NCBI GenBank assembly: GCA_003993805.1
Contig: RSEF01000002.1
Location: forward strand, 92,113,863 to 92,177,862
DNA from: Himantopus leucocephalus
Taxonomy: Eukaryota; Chordata; Aves; Charadriiformes; Recurvirostridae
Direction: 5' to 3'
Length of the DNA stretch: 64,000 nucleotides
How positions within the stretch are numbered: position 1 is the first letter of the stretch; each line of letters opens with the position of its first letter. The notes under the pieces were generated by a model that saw only the letters and a list, made by a program, of their open reading frames with translations, did no database searches and was not told the origin of the DNA. The translations under genes were made by a program, and so were the position numbers. Of this stretch, positions 48,401-60,260 are shown in pieces.

Positions 48401-51284
48401 TGGCCTAATTACAAGTAAGTCCACGTGCCTCTCTCCATTCCTTCTAGATGACAACAATGACCGTGTTGTAAACATTGTTTAGAGGATTTGAAATACCTGT
48501 GTGTTAGCTAGTAAGTGAGTGACCACATCCCTTTGAGGATGGACCACAGTAAAGGTGCACTGATTCACAAGCAAGTTACCGTGCATTTCTTGCATTGATT
48601 ACCCTTTCTGTGGAAAAGCTCCAAATGAGTAAGAGTTCCTTTAGAGTACATAAGGACTTAAGGGATGAAAATGATTCTCAGATCAGGACTTAGCCATATC
48701 CACCATGATAAGGTCGTTCACTATTGGTTTGGTACTTGGTTGTTGACCACAGAAGGAAAGGAACAGGCACAGTGGCTGCCATCCAGGAGCTCTGGATATT
48801 TTAATAGAAATACTCGTATGCTTATATTTGTTCCAGAGCCTGGGGGTTATTTTGTTTCATGTCATACTTATAACAGAATTTCCTGAGATGGTGCAAGGCC
48901 GACCAGAAGAGACAGCAATTTATTGTCTACCTAGCAGACGTACTGTGTTTTTTTAAGATGGTCGAAGACTTTATAGCATTTGGCCATGAAGTTATTGACA
49001 ACCTTTAAAACAGGAACCTCTACTCCTTTGCAAAGTTGGACTAGGTCAGCTGCAATTCATAAGTTTATTTTCCCCTCACTTAGATCTTCAAGACAAAATA
49101 ATTCCTTCCAAACCACCCATGGCTCCTCTTACATTTTTTCTTACTGAGATTCTCTGTTCTAGTTTGGGAGTTTTCCTGCCTACAGGACTACAAGAGACCA
49201 GTATGTAGAGCTACTGGGTTACAGCTGAGCCCACTAGCTGGATTTGCAGTGATTTGCTGAAACAGTTTTGTGATAGGGACAGTGTTCATATAATGGTGGA
49301 TGGGCACCCAACATCTGTCTTATTTAAACAGAAAGAAATCTCTTTAGAAAAAAATTTGTAAACACACAGGGATTTTGTGTCTAATGAATTTGTCAAGAAC
49401 GTACACAGGAAGCTCAGCTGGGAGACAGATAACATTTATGAATGAACAGGAGAAAATACATTGGGAATGAATTGGCAAATATTCAGGTACATGAGCAGAA
49501 TTTGGATCTACAAAATCCCTATGAACCTGGAGCTCCTGATTTAGTCACCATTGTTCCTAACTGAACAGAGGGAATTTGGTTTCCTTGAGTCTTTTAAGAT
49601 GGCACTACTGTAAATAAGTGCACTGGATTCTATTTACCTCAATTACCATGTAATGATGACAAAGTTGTAGCCTACCTTAAAGCCAGTGATTATCATGTAC
49701 ATAATTTCTTTTCACATGCTGGCAGAGCCTAGCTCTGGTACACCTACCAAACACTAGATCTCTGCCCAAGAAAATGAACACGGAAATCACCCCCAGACTT
49801 GTATAAAAATAATATAGCTGCTTCAAATCCAATACATTTGGGAGCAGAAGAATATGAGAGGTGGGGTTTTGTATGTGCAAAAATTGGAAGAGATTAGAGA
49901 GGGTTTAGTGTTTAACACTAGTTCTGTCTCCTACTGAAATGCAGAGGAGAAAAACTGGAATGAGAAAAAGTATTTTATGCCAAAAAAAAAGTCTTTTAAG
50001 AATTTACTTATGTAGGATAATGGTATAAAATGCTAAATCATGTTTTATACATTCTGGGCTGATATTTCTGCCTGAGTTCACAACAGTGTTTCGGAACAAA
50101 TAATTTGTCACAGTGCTATAAAATGTGTTTACAGTATTTTGTAAGCACCTGTGTACCATCTAATATAATATGTAGAGCAGGACTGTTGCTTTTACCTTTT
50201 AGATGACACTTGGGAAAATAAGTTTTCTGTTCAATTTGGAGTGTCATGTTTGCTTGGTACAGCCTGAGCTGGGTAAAAGGCTACCACAACAAGCTAACAA
50301 GCAATAAAGGTAATGAACGAACAAACCCCCCTTTCTTATCCTGTCTGCTAACTTCTAGACTGAATGTGATTAAACTGACTACTGCCCCCATCCACATTTA
50401 TACAACATATAGCTCAGTAGTGTAGCACTTTCTCTGCAATTTTTTCCCGATGTCTGCTTGCACTTTATCCTCGCCTGCATTTATTCATTTCCTAAATTGG
50501 CCAAGGTAGGCCACCCTACTTGACATCCACTTCATCCTCAGGAGGACCTGATGCTGAAATGTGTGAAGAGAAATTCTGTTCAGAGCTCAGCATACAGTGG
50601 ATTAAATCGTAAAGACATCCCTCCCAGGTGCATGACCTTCAGCAGGAGCGGCTGCTGCCAGCAGAACTCAATATGTAGCAGCTCGTTTACCAAGGGCTGG
50701 GGCATAACTCCTATACGCGCATTGGCAGAATGATGGGAGAGGCTCACCTCAGGAGCTGGAAGGCTTGAGAAAGATGATGAGAAAGGAAAGAAAAGGGCCA
50801 GCGCCTGTGAGGCGACAGTTCTAGAATATGTGCATGCTGGCAGGGAACTACTCAGAAGTCCTAGAATTTTAATCAAATCAGAGTTTTACTAGGTAAAATT
50901 TGTGAATGTTGAGTGCCCTAGTATAGGGGGAGATCAGCATTGTTTTATGTAGTCTGTCTATGGTTACGTTTCAAAAGCTGGGTCCTCATCTCTCTTGGTG
51001 TGTTCTTCTAATAAATGCTTATGTATACTAATTAAATATGTTTGCAGGATGGTTTTTGACTAATAAGTTGCCTTATAGCTTGAGGAATACAAACAAAATT
51101 GGTCAAATCAGTTACTCTTCATTTTATTTTCATCCCCAAGGCCTGTTATGGTAGTCTGTATCGTCGGCTTTAAATGGGATCTTTGTCAGTGGGCAAACTG
51201 TAGAGTTGACTGTTATTGTAGCCTTGAAGTGAATGTGATTCTTTTAACCTTGGGGATTTTTTCTTTGANTTTTTTTTTTTTTTT

Positions 51285-51322
<38 letters not shown>

Positions 51323-54066
51323 CAATAATCTTAGCGCACTCAATTGTTTTTAACAGTGCTTTACTTTATTTTGAGCATCAATGTATTGTGGAAATGTTTT
51401 ATTCATGTCTGAGTTATTTTCCTTCTGAAAATGTCAAAAACATTGTAGGCACTTCAAGCTTGGTGCATTCACAGTACTACAAATTGAATCTTCCTCCTGC
51501 TATAATTATTACCAGCTGGGTGTTTTTTCCTCCTCCTAATTTATCTAGAAGCATAGGAGAAAAGACAGGCTGGTTTTATAAAGACATAGGATGCCACATA
51601 GTTTAGCTACGTCTGTATATGCTTCCTTTTTCTTGCAGGTGCACAGGATCTATCACTGAACACAGACTTCCCGTGTACTTATTTGACCTTCTTAGTTTCC
51701 TATCCTTTCAAAAATATTTAACGCTTTGGAGCAATGTTGTGAGGCTAAGAATGCTTTTATGTTAAGTTGAAGAGTTGCTCCTACATCTACAAGAGTCTGT
51801 CCTAAATCTTGAAATAGGTTGTGCAGTCAGAGGGAAGATCTTCACTCAGTATGTGCTTCAAGCAGCTGGCACTATTAAGCAACTCACTGTTTTAAGGGTC
51901 TTTCTTACCTTCCTTTTAACTTGTGGACAGTTTTATAACATGTTGAGATTCTTATTTATTCCACAGAGAAACAACTTCACCTACCCTCCATGATTTTTAG
52001 GGACATTTTGTCCCTTTTCTCCCAGATAAAGGTATAACAGAAAGACAATGTGAAGAGTTTATAAATATCATCATTGTAGAGTGAACATCTATTCATTTTT
52101 TTTTTTCAGCATCTCTTTCCAGATGTGTGATACTTGATAACGTGGACAGCTGGAACCTGTCCTTAATGCACCCATCTCCACCTTTTCTTATCTTGATTTT
52201 TCTTCTAGATGTAGGAGAAGGAAAAATGGAGGGAAGGACATACAAAAGATTACACTTCGTATGCTGCTGATCAATAAATTCAATGTGCTAAGACAAGGTC
52301 CTGCTCACATAAAACTAATTTTGTGGAAGCAGGCTCAGGTCCTCCTCCATTTGTACTGGTTTTCTATGAGCAAACTGAATTTTTCCACCATCTATTATAT
52401 ACTGGAGGGCACATTGTGGTTTTTTGGAAACAACTGAAGAAATTGGTCTCTCCATTTTTTTCGGCCAATTTGTGTGTGACTTATCCAGGTAATCTACAAA
52501 CCAAAATTAAAGGGGACCAAATGAGGATATTTCTTCTACAGTTGAAAGACAGAAGGTAGAGACATTTCAGCCATATTCTGTTTTGAAAAGATTCTTAATG
52601 TTTTCCCTAGGGCTACTATAATTAAAGGCTATTACATGGCAAAGCACTGTAGGCTGCTGGTCTAAGAAAGTTAGAGAGACCATGCCATTACCTAGATAAA
52701 TAGGTAGGGTAGATTATACAGGTCAACATTCTATGGCTATGGCAGCCATAGTGGGATTACTGTCGATGGCAATACCCCGGGCTGGGACCTGCTGCTATAC
52801 ATAATATGGCTTTTCTGTTTGTAAGCATGCATTTAATCCACTTCTAAATTGTAGTTATCTGAACTGTAAAATTCTTTGAGCTTCTCTGTGTGAAGTCCTA
52901 AAGAAATGTGAAATACTATTATTGCAGCAATGCCTGATGATTTTCTTCTCTGGGGTATTAACCACAGGGCTTCCCCTTCTGGGTGTGGATTTGCATATTT
53001 AAAAGTACAGCATTTTTTAGTGCAATTCAGGAGACCGTCCTGTAATGAAAAATGTTATAGGGGACATCAATTAGTGAGAAAATGTAGAAAATTAGCTGAC
53101 ATTTCCAATTATAAGATCCTGTTTTCAGTCTGCCTAATACTTTTTTAGGTTTTAAATATTTATAATTTTTCTAGCTACATATCTCTTTCAAGCTGAATAG
53201 TTTTAAAAATATCTGTGGATATAATGTCACTGTTTCACTCAAGGTTAGAGAAAAGTGTTGTCTTGCAACATGAAAGAGAAAGCTAATGTTTTTAGGTCCC
53301 TAAGTCTCTTGACAACCACCCATCCTGTGAAATATGGATTTGAAATATGTCAAAGAGGGAGTGGAGCAATCAAGTTAGTGAAATGCCTTGAACTGGCACT
53401 GAAGTTTGCCCCAATTCAGTTAGGCTGTTAGGCTTTGAAAAATCTTATTTCGTAAATACTCCCTGCAGACCTTGAAAGAGTTAGGCAGCTATGTTCCCTA
53501 ATTAGTTACTGCATCTTCAGTCAGCACATCTCAGCCAGGGCACTTGGGGCACTCCCTGCGTTGCCATTGCCATGCCTTTCTGTTGTTATCAAACTACCCC
53601 TGAAGCCGATAGCAGAAATGCGTGCATCATCTTCTGTAGGCACGCACGAGGATGGAAACCTACCGCCGTTGTCTGTTACGCTCTGCTGAGGCACTTCAGG
53701 TTGTTCTATAGCCCTGTGGAGTCCTCATTAGTCACAGTGTTGGCAATTGTTTGCTCCATACTGCTTAAAAGGAAAACACCTGGACTCTTCTACAAAGAAA
53801 AGCTACATAAAGAAGTGTTAACTCTGACAAATCAAATGCATAACATAAGGAAATGTGATTAAAAATAAAATCAAGACTGAGTGTGCCTGGATAACCTTTA
53901 GCTGCCCCTCACATATGATACCATTTTAATCCCATACTTTCAAATTGTCATTTCATAAGATTTCTGTTTCTTTTAGCATATATAATAAATGATGCTTGCA
54001 GATGAATGGTAGTGATATAAGAAATGAGACAAAAATCTGTCATTCCTCTATCTTGTTTACTGCAGA
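45500..54066. other. Long non-coding stretch, no supported gene
   Basis: About 8.5 kb. It contains a GC-richer patch at about 47070-47300, an A run at 47926-47938, a T tract at 51261-51318 with an N, and many accidental short frames. No splice-supported coding segment stood out. Confidence 0.45.
51261..51318. repeat. Poly-T tract with single N
   Basis: Nearly 50 T bases, interrupted by an N at 51269 and one G. The true length is unreliable. It creates a false poly-phenylalanine frame. Confidence 0.9.
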
Positions 54067-55066
54067 NNNNNNNNNNNNNNNNNNNNNNNNNNNNNNNNNN
54101 NNNNNNNNNNNNNNNNNNNNNNNNNNNNNNNNNNNNNNNNNNNNNNNNNNNNNNNNNNNNNNNNNNNNNNNNNNNNNNNNNNNNNNNNNNNNNNNNNNNN
54201 NNNNNNNNNNNNNNNNNNNNNNNNNNNNNNNNNNNNNNNNNNNNNNNNNNNNNNNNNNNNNNNNNNNNNNNNNNNNNNNNNNNNNNNNNNNNNNNNNNNN
54301 NNNNNNNNNNNNNNNNNNNNNNNNNNNNNNNNNNNNNNNNNNNNNNNNNNNNNNNNNNNNNNNNNNNNNNNNNNNNNNNNNNNNNNNNNNNNNNNNNNNN
54401 NNNNNNNNNNNNNNNNNNNNNNNNNNNNNNNNNNNNNNNNNNNNNNNNNNNNNNNNNNNNNNNNNNNNNNNNNNNNNNNNNNNNNNNNNNNNNNNNNNNN
54501 NNNNNNNNNNNNNNNNNNNNNNNNNNNNNNNNNNNNNNNNNNNNNNNNNNNNNNNNNNNNNNNNNNNNNNNNNNNNNNNNNNNNNNNNNNNNNNNNNNNN
54601 NNNNNNNNNNNNNNNNNNNNNNNNNNNNNNNNNNNNNNNNNNNNNNNNNNNNNNNNNNNNNNNNNNNNNNNNNNNNNNNNNNNNNNNNNNNNNNNNNNNN
54701 NNNNNNNNNNNNNNNNNNNNNNNNNNNNNNNNNNNNNNNNNNNNNNNNNNNNNNNNNNNNNNNNNNNNNNNNNNNNNNNNNNNNNNNNNNNNNNNNNNNN
54801 NNNNNNNNNNNNNNNNNNNNNNNNNNNNNNNNNNNNNNNNNNNNNNNNNNNNNNNNNNNNNNNNNNNNNNNNNNNNNNNNNNNNNNNNNNNNNNNNNNNN
54901 NNNNNNNNNNNNNNNNNNNNNNNNNNNNNNNNNNNNNNNNNNNNNNNNNNNNNNNNNNNNNNNNNNNNNNNNNNNNNNNNNNNNNNNNNNNNNNNNNNNN
55001 NNNNNNNNNNNNNNNNNNNNNNNNNNNNNNNNNNNNNNNNNNNNNNNNNNNNNNNNNNNNNNNNNN
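54067..55066. other. Assembly gap, exactly 1000 Ns
   Basis: Placeholder length. Unlike the other multi-N gaps, neither edge shows a recognisable CR1. Confidence 0.97.
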
Positions 55067-58000
55067 CAAGACTGCTATTGAAAAGTATCTGAAATGGAAA
55101 TAGTCTGTATTGTTTGATTAACCTAATTTTTACAGATTATAAACGACCTTAAATCAGTTTGCACAGTTTAGGTAAACCAAAAATGGGAGGCATCTAAACA
55201 GCAAGCAAAACTTGCAAAATGTTACCCTTGATATGACTTAATGTACATCATTGGCTAACGGAATGTGTCCTGATATTATTTTTTTTTTCTTTCTTCCCGT
55301 AGGAATATTCTACAAGGTACTAGTAACTACTTTAGGCAGGTTATAGAACAAGATGGATGAATTGCCAGATTTAGGCTGGAAAATCCTATATAGCAATCAG
55401 TCCCTCTTCCTTCTCAACAGCAACTGTCTCCTTTCTAGTTTAGTTATTTAAGAAAAAAAAGTGTTTACATTACTGTAAATCACAGAATTTACATTTAAAT
55501 TATTTTTAAAATTATTAGAATATTGAATTGTTAAGTTTTCCAAGCAGGTGTGAACTATTTCAGTAACTACTCACTATTACATAGGCAGCATTCAACTATT
55601 ACCTACACCTTCAGTGTGTATTATACATTAAATCTATATCAGTGAGTTCGTATTGTTTTCTATGATGATCTTAATCTGTGTAAATGTGATCCAGCAGATT
55701 TTAGCTTAAAAGTGTTGTATTTTGCCTACCTGCAAGAAAAAATTCTAATTCTACTATCAAATGAAAGTTGATTTAGTAATTTTTCTCAGTATTAGAAAAT
55801 GCGTATTCTCATCCTATACTGTACAAAATGTACAGAAGGAGCACTGTAAAGGAACNTTTATAAGTAGTCAATGGATAAATAGATTAGGCTATCCTATAGA
55901 CTAGACATTCTCTTTATACCATGCTGATTAGATGTATTAATATTGAAACTATGTACAAGAATATAGTGAATGGAAATAATTCTCATAAAACGTGCAACAA
56001 CTATCTGAAATTAATGGCCACAGATTGTAGTACAGGGTTATAAATAGTAATTTAAAAAGACCAGTTATTTTTAGAATATATCACCAAATTTTTTTCAAAA
56101 AGAAGGAGCACTGTAAAGGAACGGAAACTTCAAGTTTTAGAGCAAGGATGACTTTAGAGCTTTGTCTGACTTTAGTGACTAGGATGGAAAGTGTTGCTGA
56201 GCTGTTCCAGATTACTTCCTGTGAAATAGCCAGTGTTCATTTTCAAGCGCAGTTCCTCTACAAAAGGAATCCTTACTTGACAAGAAATACCAATCTTTGG
56301 TCTTAAAAACACAGAAATGGGAGGGACACTTGGAGTTTCTAAGTCCAGTCTCCTTGGTTTTGTTGACAACCCGTGTACATGATTTCCTTCATAACTTTAT
56401 TATTTAGAATAAGTAAACTTTCCCATTGTACTGTATTTAAATCTTGAAATCTCTTGACAAGATAAATATATGCACCAGTAAGAGGAGGACCATGTAGGGT
56501 TACCTTGAAGGTCAGCTAGAGCTATATTCATTATAACTCTCAGCCAGCCAGTAGTCTGATAGCTGTTAGCAATTAGCAAATACTACCAGAAAAAAAATCC
56601 TATAATTATCTTGTGTTTCACATGGTATTTATACTCACAAATTACTAACCGAGCAGCACTCCAACACTGCAAAATTTGCTGTTGTGAGACATCACAATTG
56701 GTTCCTTCTTGACTAGACATTTTCCTCTACCCCTCAAACTCCTAAAGCTGAATGCTTTTCATGCATTACATGAGCAGTGTTATATAGCCACTTGTCCCTG
56801 CTGTATACTTCGAATACTGGTCTACCCTCGGGCTTTTTCACAGGCAAACTGAAGGTGAAATGCATGGGTTTATTCCAATAACTGCTATGCAGTGGGTGAA
56901 GATAGATGACCATGTTTCAGACTGCTTAACATCTTGGAGCTACACTCCAGTATCCCATCATTGCCTCTCCTCTCCCAGTTATATCCTCCACCACTGTCTT
57001 TCCATTGGCTTAACCACATTAACTCACTAGTCTAGAAAAAAAAATAAATTGTTTTTAAAGTTCCAGTGGGCTGGGAGGTTTTATCAGCCTGCAGATGGGT
57101 GTGATGAATGATGACACCTGAATGTGTACAGAAAACAGGGTTGAAATTGCTGGCCAAGAGGTGGAGGAAGTCTAGAGAATATGTGGGGAACTGCTCCTGA
57201 ATTGTTAGATTTGCTCATCAGCCTCCCACAATTTCACACTGAGAGAAGGCAGCCTCAAATGTCTGCTGTGCTATGTGACATAGAAAAAATATTCAGGGAG
57301 GTTTGGGTGAGAGTGCTTGCTACCCTTTGACTGTATAGGTAATGGAGCTGAAAACCAACATCAGTCTCAAAATGGTGAACGTACATCTGTGTAGCCAAGA
57401 AATATTGTAGCACCTCTTAGTCTACCTTGCTAATCAGATCACATCAGAAGAGTATTTTTGCACTGTTACACAGAAAAAGGAATATATACTCAGAAAAAAA
57501 ATCTAGCCTTCACAGGATTTGTCTTTTTTTAATTGAAATTTTGGAAATGTACAGAAAATGCACACAATTTTTATACAAATTCAAATATATTTCCTCACTA
57601 ATTTCCTCTCACCTGTTTTTCTTTCCTATTAGGAGAATACTTTGAGGTTGAAATTAAATTTCCTTTGATTTGATACCTTAGAAAAAGATTATTTTCTGTT
57701 TAGCTGAAATTGTAAATTTGGAGCCCATGACATTATGCAATTGTGTAGATACGTAGACCAAGCAGTTTGCTCAGTTAGGAACTTCTCTTCTTTTATACGT
57801 CTTTCTTTCCATTGTCTGTAGTGGGATCCTCGATTCCTCCCTTGGGCACTTCACTTACATGCCTAACATTAGGTAGGCCTTAGGCCTTAGGTAGACCTTT
57901 GTGTTCAACCTGTGCTTTGACTACCAACTATGGTTATTAAGATTGTATGTTTGAGATACACCCATCACTTTTCCCTTGATTACATCCTCTGGCAATCATT

Positions 58001-58388
58001 TAAAACAGTTTTATTAAAGCTGTGCTCATAAGTACATATACCCATGGATAAATTATCTTGAACACACTTACAGTACAATTTTTATAATCCTGCGGTTACA
58101 GAGTGTAGAAGAGCTATTAAACTCTGTTGTGGACTCAAAAGTACATCTCGGCTTGAAAGGGAACTTACTTAGTTTTACAATACAAGTAAAATGCAGGATT
58201 TGGGAACAAAAGATAGAAAAGTAAGCTACAGTCCAGCTTCTGGGGCATATAAAAAGGAGTTGAGAAGGTCTCAAATGTTTAAATCTTCCAGTATGTTGAT
58301 AGAGCCTGGATATAGCTTTGGCAAACAACAGGAGACAAAAGCAGATATCCAATAGTTAACTAGGATCACAGGTAGTTTCTAAGGTTCG
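55067..58388. other. Non-coding stretch, no gene seen
   Basis: AT-rich. It includes a single N at 55856 with a 22-bp direct repeat 267 bases apart (55834-55855 and 56101-56122), and a TAGGCCTTAGGCCTTAG stretch near 57878. If cluster A is real, the part next to 58388 would be its 3' UTR. Confidence 0.45.
55834..56122. repeat. Repeat pair suggesting misjoin at N 55856
   Basis: A 22-base segment starting AGAAGGAGCACTGTAAAGGA stands directly before the N (55834-55855) and again at 56101-56122. The DNA between may be a misplaced contig or an alternative path. Confidence 0.7.
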
Positions 58389-58496
58389 CTAGATCATTGC
58401 ATAGTTCTTGCATCTTCTGCTTGGTCCTTTGAGTAGAATCAGGCCTGGAGGTACGTTCCTGTGGTCACCAAACAATGCAGATGGGAAGTTAGGGAG
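58389..58496 (-). CDS. Candidate terminal coding exon, cluster A
   Basis: A strong acceptor (CTTCCTTTTTCAG) precedes an open frame of 35 codons on the minus strand that reads LPNFPSALFGDHRNVPPGLI, then LLKGPSRRCKNYAMI and a TAG stop. Entry is in phase 0, matching the exit of the exon at 58710-58900. Oddly, another frame in the second half of the same exon reads DSTQRTKQKMQELCNDLANL, which looks like a coiled coil and also ends in a stop shortly after. One base lost or gained in the assembly, or a lineage-specific frameshift, could explain this. No family recognised. Confidence 0.38.
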   Translation of the reverse strand, partial: LPNFPSALFGDHRNVPPGLILLKGPSRRCKNYAMI

Positions 58497-58709
58497 CTGA
58501 AAAAGGAAGTCACAGTAGGCAACCACTATATGATAAACAAAAAGAAGTACTGAAAATAGGGATATGCATTAAATGCCAACTTCTTTTCCAGATTTAGGGA
58601 CCTCTCAGTGTTCATGTCCATGAACACACGTCAGAATTAATTTACTGAACCATTTAAAAATATATAGGTAAATAAAATGAGGAAATATGGAATCAAGCAA
58701 CATTCTTGC
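58497..58709 (-). other. Candidate GC-AG intron, 213 bp
   Basis: The upstream exon ends AGGAAG followed by GCAAGA, a good match to the rare GC donor consensus. The intron ends TTCCTTTTTCAG. Reading through the donor instead keeps the frame open for a while, but the composition becomes less protein-like (F, Y, I and L from AT-rich DNA). Confidence 0.35.
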
Positions 58710-58900
58710 CTTCCTCTCCGTTTCATGCAAGAGCACAGTGCGAATCCTCTGCTCAGCCTGAAGAACTTCCAGTGCATTTCTTCTAGCAATGAACTCTTGT
58801 AAAACAGCTGAATTAAGTTGTCCTCCTTTGCACAAAATAGTTAAATATTCATCAAGGCCAAAAGCGCAAAAGTCTGCAGTGCACTGAGTCTGGGCACTGC
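58710..58900 (-). CDS. Candidate coding exon, cluster A (best supported)
   Basis: A 191-base open segment on the minus strand with 63 full codons. It runs SAQTQCTADFCAFGLDEYLT, then ILCKGGQLNSAVLQEFIARR, NALEVLQAEQRIRTVLLHET and ERK. Mixed helical composition, heptad-like leucines and alanines in the second half, and no low complexity make it look like real protein. The proposed acceptor is TTCCCTTCCTAAG; the donor is the GC site described next to it. Entry is in phase 1 and exit in phase 0. I could not name the family. The first residues depend on the acceptor chosen, since a CAG lies a few bases further in. Confidence 0.5.
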
Positions 58901-59331
58901 CTTAGGAAGGGAAAAGCTCCTAGAGACAAGGATTACATAAATCGTTGGTCTGTCATTATTAAGTGAATATCTCAGTTCTTGGGCTAGTCAGCTGCGCTCA
59001 TGTTTGCTTGATCCCTCTGACACTGTTAATATTTAAGTCTTCCATAAAATATTGTGATACTACCACACTCTTCCCCTTGATTTTTTTTCCTAAGTAGCCC
59101 ACAGACTGCTGGCTAGGCCATTCTCCTGGGCTGTTTGGCTCTTGCATCTTCTAGGTATCTGCTTCCTACCATCAAATGCTTTATAATTAGCCTAGAGTTA
59201 CTAGATCATCTACCCAGAAAATTGCATTCTATGCCATCTTTGGGCTGATGAAATTCAGATTCTGTGTTTCCCTCCTTAAAATATCCTAACCACAAACCTA
59301 TAAGCTAAATTAGTGTAGGAATATTTCTTAC

Positions 59332-59357
59332 TTTCACTGATGAAGCTTGCCACTGTA
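59332..59357 (-). CDS. Weak candidate small exon, cluster A
   Basis: A 26-base segment with acceptor TGCTCCTTTCAG and donor GAAA|GTAAGA. It reads TVASFISE and exits in phase 1, which fits the entry of the exon at 58710-58900. Too short to stand alone; the matching phase is the only reason to list it. Confidence 0.2.
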
Positions 59358-59879
59358 CTGAAAGGAGCAGTACATCACATCATGCTGAAAAAACATAGGA
59401 TAAGAAAAAGATATTTTATTTTGTTTTAGGCACAAAATCAGGAGTAGTTAGGTACTCAACACCAAGGTTTTCATTTTAGCTTATCACTGAGTAGAGCTTA
59501 AATAGAAGAGAGTAAATCTTTACTAATTCCTTTACTATTCAGATTTTATGACCGCTCATCATGAAAAACCCTTCTGGTGTTAATGTTTTTGTGATGAATG
59601 TATCTGTGGAAATCTGGTAGTAACTTAGCATTCAGAAATGTCCAGTTATTTATTTTTAATGACGAGGTTCTTTTTATTTTAGAAATGCAGACCACAAAAA
59701 AAAACAAACCCAAAAGGTAAGGACAAATCTGGACGAGAAAAAAGATGAGAAGAAGCTAGTTAAGAAGAAATTATAACAATTGCATTGAACAAAACCTAAT
59801 TAAGAGCACAAGTAAAGATGCTGTTCACTGATTCATGTGATGATAATGTAATAACAATCTACTTGTTATATGTAGCCTT

Positions 59880-60260
59880 ATTACTTTATGAAATCTGAAT
59901 GAAGTTCACAGAAGCTGTTTAAGCTGGTGCAATATTAGCTGAGTCCACTATTTAATTAATTGTTTCATAATAAATGGGCCCCTTGTTTACAGTAATATTT
60001 TAATTCTAATTTATCTTCACAATCTAAAAAAGTGTTTAATTGCTTTAATGATATTAGCTGTCTCAGCCTTTATTGCAACACTGGACATAATTACCCTCTT
60101 TTAAGGTAATTTATAGACCTCATTAACACTCTTGCCTCTCTGCTGTGATTAAAAATCTCCTAAGAATTGAAATCTCTCTGAACAGTAAGAGAATCGTTGT
60201 GATTTATTGTTCGCCGTTGCTGAAATGAGCACAAAGCTGATTTATTATGGCTGATCCCTG
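59880..60260. other. Possible conserved non-coding element
   Basis: This is a non-repetitive, AT-rich block with clustered TAATTA and ATTAAT homeodomain-type cores (for example ATTTAATTAATTGTTTC), an ATAAATGGGCCCC segment and no open frame of note. The texture resembles developmental enhancers of vertebrates. This is inference from appearance only. Confidence 0.3.

Noticed and set aside
51148..51606. 152-codon plus-strand frame
   Set aside because: It is opened by a poly-T tract that encodes a run of phenylalanine.
53948..55103. Frames of about 360 codons
   Set aside because: They run through the 1000-N gap.
56172..56369. 65-codon minus-strand frame
   Set aside because: No splice signals and no recognisable motif.
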